Assembly: GCA_008828725.1 (NCBI GenBank)
Contig: MEHQ01002684.1
Span: 134,703-198,702 of the forward strand
DNA: 64,000 nucleotides
Source: Saccharina japonica
Lineage: Eukaryota; Sar; Phaeophyceae; Laminariales; Laminariaceae
Direction of reading: 5' to 3'
Below are positions 10,223-19,294 of the stretch, one piece after another; position 1 is the first letter of the stretch, and the number at the start of each line of letters is the position of its first letter. The notes beneath the pieces are model-generated. The model had not been told where the DNA came from and did no database searches. It was given only the letters and a program-made list of their open reading frames with translations. The position numbers were made by a program, and so were the translations under genes.

Positions 10223-11262
10223 TATACGAACAAGCTTAGCCATCTTTAAACCACGTTCACCAGCCACCACAAGCAACAAGCCTCTCGTGCTCCTGTTGCT
10301 CAGCTGGTGGCGGTGGTGTTTGTGGTGTTCGTGGTGGTGGTGATGGTTGCTGGTACTACTATCGTTTTTCCGTGTTGCTGCTGGTGGTACCTGCGTTCCC
10401 GAGAAAGGAGAGCACAACAAGGCAAGCCACACCATCACACCACCACACCACATGCTGCCACGACACCAACACCACCAGGACAGAGCTATTGCACGACTGC
10501 GCATCTTCCATATAGGTACTAGGTGGTAGTGGCGGTGCGGGTGGTGATGGTGTTTGGTGGTGGTAGTGGTGGTGATGGTAGTGGTGATGTGGTGGTGGTG
10601 TGGCGTTGGTGTGGTGGTGGTGATGGGGTGTTTGGTGTGTTTTCTTGTGGTAATGCTCATCGTTGCTATTAATACGTACAACTGCTACAGTACAGGACAC
10701 CTAATAAGAAACAGGAAATCTGGCCCAGGCTGGATTTCTTATTTGAGAGAGGGTGCTTTCTACATTAATTTCAAGACAACGACTCTTCAATTTCATATCT
10801 ACGACCAAGCTTAGCCATCTTAGAACCACGTTCACCAGCCACCACAAGTGACAAGGTTCTCGTGCTCCTGTTGCTCGGCTGGTGGCGGTGGTGTTTGTGG
10901 TGTTCGTGGTGGTGGTGATGGTTGCTGGTACTACTGTCGTTTTTCCGTGTTGCTGCTGGTGGTACCTGCGTTCCCGAGAAAGGAGAGCACAACAAGGCAA
11001 GCCACACCATCACACCACCACACCACATGCTGCCACGACACCAACACCACCAGGACAGAGCTATTGCACGACTGCGCATCTTCCATATAGCTACTAGGTG
11101 GTAGTGGCGGTGCGGGTGGTGATGGTGTTTGGTGGTGGTGGTGGTGGTGATGGTAGTGGTGGTGTGGTGGTGGTGTGGTGTTGGTGTGGTGGTGGTGATG
11201 GGGTGTTTGGTGTGTGTTCTTGTGGTAATACTCATCGTTGCTATTAATACGTACAACTGCTA
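10223..11262 (+). repeat. Tandem duplication of X core (about 580 bp unit)
   Basis: 10223-10690 and 10802-11262 are nearly identical. Both run from ACCAAGCTTAGCCATCTT through a TGGTGG-rich and then CACCAC-rich stretch to GCTATTAATACGTACAACTG. They are separated by a fragment of the MITE family (about 10688-10798) that lacks its right end. A further partial unit lies at 9838-9921, before the gap. Confidence 0.85.
10688..10798 (+). mobile_element. Truncated MITE (7833-type)
   Basis: Begins CAGTACAGGACACCTAATAA like the full MITEs and continues with GAGAGAGGGTGCTTTCTAC, as in the copy at 62988, but stops before the right inverted repeat. It lies exactly at the join between two tandem units. Confidence 0.7.
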
Positions 11263-11576
11263 GTTTGTATTATTCTGCATTATTTCTTAACTCGTTCTGT
11301 TTTATTGTCTTTCTGTAGAGACAGGTCATACCAAAAACGAGGAATATTGTATTATTTCAGAACTCGTTCTGTTTTATTGTCTTTCTGTTGGCGCTATTAT
11401 GACAGTCACTACCGCCTAGCTCTCCGATCTCGGCACGGCTTTCGACACGAGCAGCACAGGACGGTCGGCACGAATACGGGGCCTCTAGCAGCCCCGAGCG
11501 TGTCTGAATCGGTTGCGTGTACGCGTCGCGCGCCAAAAAAAAGCACAAAAAAATGCAAAGCGAACGAGGGACGTGC

Positions 11577-11626
11577 AGACAGACGAGCAGACAGACAGAC
11601 GAGCAGACAGACAGACAGACAGACAA
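11577..11626 (+). repeat. CAGA microsatellite
   Basis: Repeated CAGACAGACGAG/CAGA units. The same place in other X copies holds a TCTG or CTTCG-type simple repeat, so this is a hypervariable site within the X 5' module. Confidence 0.9.
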
Positions 11627-12248
11627 ACCTCACTATTAAGCAATCCAGTAAATATAGTTATAGCGCGCAGAGGGGTTGCTCTGCACGCGGGTCCCAGTGA
11701 CACGTTGCCACCATTGATATCATCGTAATCGTTTGATGCGGTCCTACAGCAGTACGAGTACGTACTATCAATGCTATTGTGCAGTTCGAGTACCCTGAAT
11801 AAAATATATTACTTGTAATACGTATCGGTACTTTCCACGATCAACGGCCACAGCGTGAACGGTCTGAAGCCCCGACCCACTCCCCGCCGCCCCGCCTGTC
11901 TGTGAAGTTTTGTGATAACAGCACTCGTATGACATTCAATCCGCAATCAATAATCAATCAATCGTAGTATGAACTACTGCTGCTGCTGCTGGATGATGCT
12001 GCTACGACGTACCAGGTACTACTGCACTACTACTACCACCGTGTGTCGTCATGGGTCTACCCCCTTCATCCTGCTGCAATGATTTGTACCCGAAGAACAA
12101 GAACTATCTGCTGCTGCTTACTTACTACGTATATAGAATACGTCTGACGCACTCCTCTATACTTACTCTATCGCAACGATATATTCCATAGTAGACATAT
12201 AGATAGAGAGAGGAAATCCTTGACTCGTACACGGGGTTTGTCGGCTGG

Positions 12249-12289
12249 GCGGGGAGCGGGTCGGGGCGCTGCCCCGACCCGCTCCCCGC
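12249..12289. repeat. Perfect 19 bp-arm GC hairpin
   Basis: GCGGGGAGCGGGTCGGGGC is followed by GCT and the exact reverse complement. Degenerate versions occur in the tandem units downstream (near 12770 and 13200) and, half-preserved, at 11874. Confidence 0.9.
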
Positions 12290-12561
12290 GGCAAAGTTTG
12301 TAATGTGTGGCGACAAGAATACTCTTCTTGCCCTTGTACGCCTGTAAGAATAATACGTACTGCATTAAATTCGCCATCAATCGCATCAATCGTAAATATT
12401 CCGTGTGTGTACGAATACGTACGAGTACGAGTACGACAGTTGTGCAGCATGTCAAGATGTCAAGTGTCAAGTATGTGATGCGGAGCGGCGTAACTTGTTG
12501 TGTCGTTTCATTTGGCGTTACATTTCGCACGAACATAATGGACCATGGACCATGGATCACA

Positions 12562-13453
12562 TGGATCATGAAATCGTGGATAGACTCGGACTCTCTCCCA
12601 AAGCATGGGCCATGCGCCATAGAGAGCACGACGATTGGTTGTGTGCTTCGCATGACACACACGAACGACCGTTTGACCCACTCCGCTTCCTGGCAATTCC
12701 ATTCAAACAATATATCACGGACGCGCATACACAGGGTTGCTAGCTGGGCGGGGCACGGGGGTCGGGGCTGCGCCCCGACCCGCTCCGCACCGCCTCGCCT
12801 GTGAAGTATTATGTATTGTTGTAGCTTGTGCGTACAGCAGTAGCTATGCCTGGTATTCATCATGTACATACAGCAGCTTTTGTAATGTTGCCTGACGTTG
12901 ATGAGCAGCGTCCTCCATGTATGTATGTATGTGCTCGTCAGGAGGTGCTTGCGCACAACGCAGTTTAAATCAGCGTCCTCCACATTAATTATCGTCGGGT
13001 GCTACCGCACATATCATGAAATCGTGGATAGACTCGGACTCTCTCCCAAGGCATGGGCCATGCGCCATAGAGAGCACGACGATTGGTTTTGTGCTTCGCA
13101 TGACACACACGAACGACCGTCTGACCCACTCCGCTTCCTGGCAATTCCATTCAAACAATATTTCACGGACGCGCATACACCGGGTTGTTAGCTGGGCGGG
13201 GCACGCGCCCCGACCCGCTCCGCACCGCCTTGCCTCGCCTGTGAAGTATTATGTATTGTTGTAGCTTGTACGTAGCTATGCCTGGTATTCATCATGTACA
13301 TACAGCAGCTTTTGTAATACTGTTGCCTGACGTTAATGAGCAGCGTCCTCATGTATGTATGTATGTGCTCGTCAGGTAGGTGCTTGCGCACAACGCAGCT
13401 TAAATCAGCGTCCTCCACATTAATTATCGTCGGGTGCTACCGCACAACGCAGC
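12562..13453 (+). repeat. Two tandem units of about 450 bp
   Basis: The unit starts near ATGAAATCGTGGATAGACTC and ends near ATCGTCGGGTGCTACCGCAC. The two units are about 95% identical by eye. Open frames cross them on both strands but carry no recognisable protein. They lie inside the insertion that splits X copy 1. A CAG repeat follows at 13470-13492. Confidence 0.9.
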
Positions 13454-13839
13454 GTATATCACCTCGGCTCAGCAGCAGCAGCAGCAGCAGCAGTTGAATC
13501 GGTATAACTTTATCTAGCCAATGTCACAGATCCATATTTTTATACCAGGTACAACATGACGTAGATGGATTGATGGGCTACAGAGCCAAATCGTGTTTGG
13601 AGTCGAACTAAGTAGGGGAGGGGATTACTAAAAAAAGATAGAATTAGACCTCGAAACAGAGTTGAAAGGCAGGGGATTTGGGAAATAAAATAATTTCCGC
13701 GACAGAGCCCAGTAACTAAAGTCACTGGGAAAAGGCACGCTGTGGCAGTTTTCAGAACTGTTTTTTGTCCGTTTGTGTCTGTACGTGAGCAGGGGCACAC
13801 ACCCACGGGCAGACACCCAGCCGTTATGAAGAGCATCTA

Positions 13840-13874
13840 TTGATGCTCGAAGGCCTGCGGCCTTCGAGCATCAA
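13840..13874. repeat. Terminal hairpin of X copy 1
   Basis: TTGATGCTCGAAGGCC, a 3-base loop TGC, then the exact reverse complement: 16 bp arms. The same hairpin with base changes is found in all X 5' ends (34044, about 36890, about 38938, about 58695), some with compensating changes, so the structure rather than the sequence seems conserved. Confidence 0.85.
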
Positions 13875-14149
13875 TATCTCCTCATTATAATGTTAGTACG
13901 TACTGGTAGCCTTTAAAGCTGACCACTACTCTACCGGCAATACAATATGTTTGGAACGGTGTGTCGGTAAATATTCCATGTTTTTTTCCAAAATAGCTGA
14001 TTTGGCTATGATCATGCCCTCGACATCCTGTAACTTATTTGATTTATAGAGTGGCCGAAAACAATTGCCTGATAAAACAATATTGGTTCGCTCAGCGCTG
14101 GTTATCACGACTCACAACATTTTCGTCATACTCGTATAGAGTCTCTAGT

Positions 14150-14555
14150 TTTTTATTGAGTGTCAGAATATAATATGGAGAAGTTGATTAAGGGGGTCCT
14201 TCGAGAAAAATATATAAGAAGAGTACATAAAAAACAAATACGTTTTTTTGTCAGTTGCAATACTATTTCTGGTATAATTTCCACATTATCATGACTCCCT
14301 ACGGAAAACGACATTTCTCCAGTTGTAATGCTCAGAATTGCAACCGATGAGTGGTGATAAAGAACCGAGGTCATCGTAAACATTAGAGTCTCGGAAGGTG
14401 TATCGAACAGACGCCTTGTTCATCACGAAAAGTGCCTATTACTCGAAAACGACTCGCCATACCCCTGGTACCCAAGACGAATTTGAAAAGGGCAGTTTCT
14501 CCGGCTGCTGCTACTGTTTTGATTTAGATTTTCGACGACGACGCCGAGCACTATG
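14150..14555 (-). repeat. Inverted, diverged third copy of part of the duplication
   Basis: The reverse complement matches about 647-1050 of copy A, including GTACCAGGGGTATGGCGAGT-like and CTCCAGTTGTAATGCTCAG-like blocks. I estimate 80-85% identity. It is cut off at 14556, where an X fragment starts. 13894-14149 shows nothing I can identify. Confidence 0.75.
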
Positions 14556-14557
14556 AA

Positions 14558-15144
14558 TATATGATGAACCTACCTAGTCCCGAGCGTGTTTTAATCGGTT
14601 CAGTGTACGCGTCGCACGCCAAAGATAGCAAACCGCACGGACGAGGGACGAAGGACGGACAATCCTCAATATTGAGGATTTGTAAAATAAAGGCACGCTG
14701 TGGGCACTTTTCAGAACTGTTTTTGGTTCGTTTGTGTCGATCGTGTACCCCCGCGTGTCCACACCCATACACACATGACCCCTTATAGAAGAGCATATAT
14801 TGATGCGCGTCGGCCTCGGCTTTTGCGCTGACGCACATCGCTTAACCCGAAATGTTGTTGGTGGATTGTGTTGACGATAGTGGGACAACCAGCTCAGAGA
14901 CCAACCCACCCACCCACCCAGTAACTATCTCACCCACAACGCACACCCACCAACCTATATCTGCCCATGAACGAAAAACGGTTTTGGTGCTGACGCAAAT
15001 CGCCTAAAATGCAAAACGATTCAACCAAGTGCGGTCGTAGGAACACAGCAAAACGAGAAGAACTGCCAACGCTGTAGCTTAATGCAGTTAGGCGTTTGAC
15101 CACTTGAAGGCGTCTGTCACGCTCCTCATTCCCATCGTTCTTGT
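14558..15144. mobile_element. Chimeric X fragment (5' end reversed, 3' end forward)
   Basis: 14558-14812 is the X 5' module on the minus strand, ending inside the hairpin. From 14813 the sequence is the X 3' module on the plus strand, from GCGCTGACGCACATCGCTTA to CATCGTTCTTGT. The core is missing. This looks like a deletion and inversion product or two X copies fused within the hairpin region. Confidence 0.75.
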
Positions 15145-15292
15145 AACAGGTGAACCTACTTGGGCCTCTAGTTCGACCGTCCGTACCGTCCTACGTGGCC
15201 ATCGCAGAGTTTAGTATGGGAAATCATTAATATTGCCGTATGAGTACTGGTATGTAGTGGTTGAATATTTATAAATCGTAGATATATTATAT

Positions 15293-16080
15293 ACAATGAG
15301 GAGCTAACGATGCGAAGAGGCCGGAGTCCGACGAGCATCAATATATGCTCTTCTATAAGGGGTCGTGTGTGTAGGTGTGGACACGCGGGGGTACACGATC
15401 CACACAAACGGACCAAAAACAGTTCTGAAAAGTGCCCACAGCGTGCCTTATCTAACCAATCCCTATTATTGAGGTTTGCCGCTCGTCTGTTCGGTTCGCT
15501 TCTTATGGCGTGCGACGCGTGCACTGAACGGATTCAGGCACGCTCGTGACTAATATATGCCCGCTCTTTATGTGCACCGTCCTGTACTTCTCGTATCGAA
15601 AGTCGTGCCGAGATGGGAGATCTAGGCGATAGTGATTTTCCTAGCCACCTGGTTACCTGTGCCAATTGTCACTGGAATTGTTCATTCAACTCTCCGCTCA
15701 AGCTGAAGGGATTGATGCTCTCAAGCACCATCACAAACCAACACCACCATCATCAAACACCACCACCACCACCACCAGAAGTAGCTATATCGAAGATGCC
15801 TAGTCTAACAAAAGTCCAATCCTGGTGTTATTAGTCCTGGTGGTGTTGGTCCTGGTGGTGTTGGTCCTGGTGGTGTTGGTCCTGGTGGTGTTGGTGGTTG
15901 CCTCAGGTGGTGACGGCGGTGATGGTAGTGCCGGTTGCCTTGCGCTGTCCTCTTCCGAGAACGAACAGGAAGAAGACAGAGTAGTACCAGGTACCACACA
16001 GCCCACCAACACCGCCACGGCCACCTTCACTGCCGCGACTACCACCCCACAAACCAAGTAGCAGCAGTACTAAACGCTTG
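15293..16080 (+). mobile_element. X 5' module, copy 3 (3' truncated)
   Basis: Starts CAATGAGGAGCTAACGATGC, retains a decayed hairpin, and follows the X order through CAGTTCTGAAAAGTGCCC, TATTGAGGTTTG and GTGCCGAGATGGGAGATC to a CACCAC tract and a TGGTCC repeat (15836-15895). The conserved 3' module is absent; a SINE fragment follows. Confidence 0.75.
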
Positions 16081-16129
16081 TCCACCTGTCATTCTACCGG
16101 GGACGCCGGCTGTCGGTCCCCCCGTAGCT

Positions 16130-16245
16130 GGAATATTCTCGCAATTAAAGAGCAAGGTACGTACCGTAGTCGGGATAGGGGGGGAGAGACAACTTAATTA
16201 CCCCGGATCTGCGTTACGACAAATACGGACAAAGACAAAACATGT
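16130..16245 (+). mobile_element. SINE body fragment
   Basis: GGAATATTCTCGCAATTAAA, a GGGGGGAGAGAC block and CCCCGGATCTGCGTTACGAC match the common SINE body. The tRNA-like head is missing. Confidence 0.6.
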
Positions 16246-16299
16246 ATTGGGAAAGACAAATTTGATTTGATGTGTACAGTAGGGGGGGGGGGGGGGGGT

Positions 16300-16860
16300 T
16301 CTCATATCGTGCATGGCCGTAGTTGCATTACCATAGACCTTCGAGTCCCTACAATGCCGGGACCGAGGACGGCGGGCGTTTACCTACCAGGCAGGCGGGG
16401 GGGTGTACCCATCGTCATACATGGCCGCAGTCGTGTTACCATAAACCCTCGAACTCCTACAATGCCGGGACGGAGCACGTCGGGTTTTCACCAACCAGGC
16501 AGACATTCTTGCACCAAGCGCGAAGTGCCGTGATTTGTTCGGTGAGTCGTATGAAGGGTGAACTACATGCTACTAAGAACCACTTCAGAGGCAGACTTCG
16601 GCACCTTATATGTACTTTCTTGCATATGGCTGATAGCGTTGAATGTCGTTTTCCTGCTGTGTCCACTTCCAGAAACAGCAATGTGTGGGGGGGGGGGGGG
16701 GGGTGGGAGCACTATGTAATTGCCTCGCGGATGCCTTACCATATTAACACTACGTGATACGACCATTCCCCTTGTGCGGAGCAAAGGTTCTCCACCCCGC
16801 ACAAATGATCTCTCGACCGCCAGCTTTGGTGACCGCCAAAACAAAACAAAAAACAAAACA
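16300..16860 (+). repeat. Repeat shared with the TIR element at 61082
   Basis: Matches about 61745-62150: CTACAATGCCGGGACGGAGC, TTTTCACCAACCAGGCAGAC, CTGCTAAGAACC-like, and TATTAACACTACGTGATACG followed by CCGCCAGCTTTGGTGACC. The first part is tandemly duplicated here (about 113 bp unit). Two poly-G tracts (16281-16298, 16686-16703) interrupt it. At 16905-16985 a GACCGCCCTAT motif is repeated in both orientations. 16990-17320 shows nothing recognisable. Confidence 0.75.
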
Positions 16861-17329
16861 GTAGGAGGGGGGCTATATCAGGCGGTGTAGTGCACGAGGA
16901 TTTTGACCGCCCTATCTCAAAACACCGCCCTATTGGAGTTAGGGCGGTTGACCGCCCTATTGGGCTGGGTTGCGTTGGGTTAGGTGTATGATTTCCAAAT
17001 CCCCAGCCGCCCCTGGTCCAGACGTCAGTTTTTTCGTAGTGTCGTGATGCACAACCCTGCCTAGTTTCGTTGTCCAACTCTCAAAAACCAAAGCGCAAAG
17101 TTGCGAAGGTGTAAAGCTCTGGCTGTCGCTGGAACCAGCAGTAATTGGTGGTAATGAGGCGCGATTTCAAATACCTGCAGTAGTCATATCTGGGATGCAT
17201 CACGCTGGAAAAATACTTGTGTGCTGAAACAACACGAACGAAAATCTACGTATACGTGCTTTGGTTCGCTCTTTTTGGAGAAAACAAAACGTCAGCATAC
17301 AGGAGCAGCAGCAGCACCTGTGCCGGCCC

Positions 17330-17990
17330 GAGCAACAGCAGCAGCGGAACAGCAACAGCAGTAGGACACACGAGGCCAGGTCGTAGCGTCGCTGTAATAC
17401 GCTCGGCCTGTGGGTCTAACACTTGAACCCTCTGTACTCGTACTCAATCTTTCGTGTGTCTCCTGCTTCCTCAACGCGACACGTACCTCGTTCGTATTGT
17501 TATTCGGCATATGAAAAAATCTAAACCTGATATATGTACGTGTGTCCAACGACCGATATTCTCGTAGCAGTAGGTGCCACCACTTCCACTGGTGTACGAC
17601 ATCGGCACCAGAGCGTCTCCGTCCCATCATAAGTACGAGGGTAGGCCATACAATACCACCTGCATCATGTCTCAGGGACACGGCCCAAACGTGGCTGTGG
17701 TCGACCACATTCTGCTTACTGGTAGATTGGGTTTCGTTCGGTAGAACTCAATAAATCGAAAACCGAAGTCTGTCGTAGTGTCCAAAACTGATATTCTCCT
17801 AGCACAGGTTCCACTACTACTACAGCTGTACGGCATGTACAGCAGAGCTTACCCGCTCCCTCATCAGTGGGAAAGTGGGCCTTACAATGCCACCTCGTCA
17901 CTGTACGTTCGGCTTGTCGGTCTAGCACTTGAACTCGGTGCTCCCACGCTTGGGTCTATCGTATTGTTCGTTGTTCGGCATAATTGATTT
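17330..17990 (+). repeat. Old tandem duplication, about 330 bp unit
   Basis: Two diverged units share CGATATTCTCGTAGCA, TACAATACCACC, CTAGCACTTGAAC-like and GTATTGTT...TTCGGCATA blocks. Open frames on both strands are short and unlike any protein I know. 17991-18540 has no supported feature apart from a GCTCGCGC hairpin near 18325. Confidence 0.5.
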
Positions 17991-18540
17991 CTTCTGTATT
18001 TGAAAGAAGAAAAACCGTTGTGAAATACAAATATTGAAAAAAAGCCTCCGGTCATGTGCCTCTAAAAGCACACGCTGCCGCTCCTAGCTCGACCAACTCT
18101 GGACGAGTTACAGCGAAACCAGCACGAGAAGACTTCGTTAAAATTTGTACGTGCACAGAGCCCGACGGAACTGGCGTTGGTGCCGTGTACGATGAGTGCG
18201 ATGTACGAACGTGGATGTTGACTGTGACACACGCACATATTTAGTATCATTTTTCCACCCTACACGCCCTCATGCAAGCCGCTATCAAGAGGCTTTTATT
18301 TTCATGAAAAATAAATTAAAAAAAGGCTCGCGCTTTGCGCTCGCGCGGCTCATTATACTGTTTAGACACGGGCTGCCCCCCAGTTCCACCCGACCCCCGG
18401 GCACAAGCGACCGAGCAACGCCCGGCTCACGCGTGAGCCCACGTTGACCTCAGCCAAACACCAGGCGCCGCCGACCAGCTCGGCGAGAGTTGGGCGTCGA
18501 AAGGTGCGCTCCCGGGGTTGGCAAATATTCCTTGTGTTTT

Positions 18541-18603
18541 CTTGTGGCTCAGCGGTAGAGTGGTCGTTTGCAGAGGGCCGTGTCGTGAATTCGAATCCCA
18601 CTA
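18541..18603 (+). other. tRNA-like sequence (possible SINE head or tRNA pseudogene)
   Basis: GTGGCTCAGCGGTAGAG is a good A box and D arm, and GAATTCGAATCCC a good B box. The anticodon stem does not close to the usual 5 bp with a 7-base loop: four pairs GGTC/GGCC leave a larger loop holding TTTGCAG. I therefore do not call it a functional tRNA. 18604-19290 is GT-rich in part and shows no gene. Confidence 0.5.
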
Positions 18604-19294
18604 TCTCATCTTGTTTTTGATTTTTAGTGGGCGTGGGTAATTGTATGGGTTTTAGTGTGAGTTTTTGTTTCGTTTTTGTTTGTGTGGCGTTCTAGCATTT
18701 CATTGGTATGCATTTGAGTAGTACTCGATCATGGTGCTGTTGCGTACGAAAAGTGAGTACACATCTACTGCAAGTACCTACTGGTTTTGTACATGTTGAG
18801 TGAGTTGATCGATTGGTGTGTGTGTCGATGGGTTTGTGGATGGGTGGGTGAGTGGGATGGTGGCACGGTTGGTACGTGGTTAAGTACTTTATTGTCTCTG
18901 TGTGGGTGGTGGCCCTCTTATTTGGTATTAGTTTCCTGTCCGCAATACCGGCCCCGCCCTGGCATGGTTCGGCGTACCACTTTTGAATCTATAATATTAA
19001 ATGCTGCTATTCTGTCTGTCTGTCTGTCTGTAATTGAGCAGCGCTATCCAGAGCGGTTCAGCCCCACCTTGCCCCATGGGTAGGGAGGCTGGGTGCCACA
19101 ACCCGCAGAACTCTGGGTCCCACGCCGCGCCGAGCCGTGGCCGTGGCGCAATCCCGATGCAGTTGTAGCAGCCATCTAGCCAGCCTACCTGCTGACTTAC
19201 AGTTTTGAATTACTGTTCTGGCAGCTGATTGGTTGCCCAAATCCATGCCAGTGGCTGCTGGCTCTTTCTAGAACATCGGTGCTGAAAAGAGCCA

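Larger units (their letters stand above)
8794..13893 (-). mobile_element. Element X, copy 1 (reverse, expanded by insertions)
   Basis: Read on the minus strand, the element begins at about 13893 with AATGAGGAGATATT followed by a long hairpin (13840-13874), and ends at 8794 with CGTTCTTGT. Its conserved 3' module (8794-9130), CA/TG-rich core (about 9760-11260) and 5' module (11380-11640 and 13730-13890) are all recognisable, but the 5' module is split by roughly 2.1 kb of unrelated GC-rich and tandem sequence (11645-13730). No protein is encoded that I can support. An assembly gap lies inside. Confidence 0.6.

Noticed and set aside
12168-12983. 271-codon minus-strand open frame
   Set aside because: It runs through tandem units, a GC hairpin and simple repeats, and resembles no protein.
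18541-18603. Functional tRNA gene
   Set aside because: A and B boxes are good, but the anticodon stem and loop do not fold normally.
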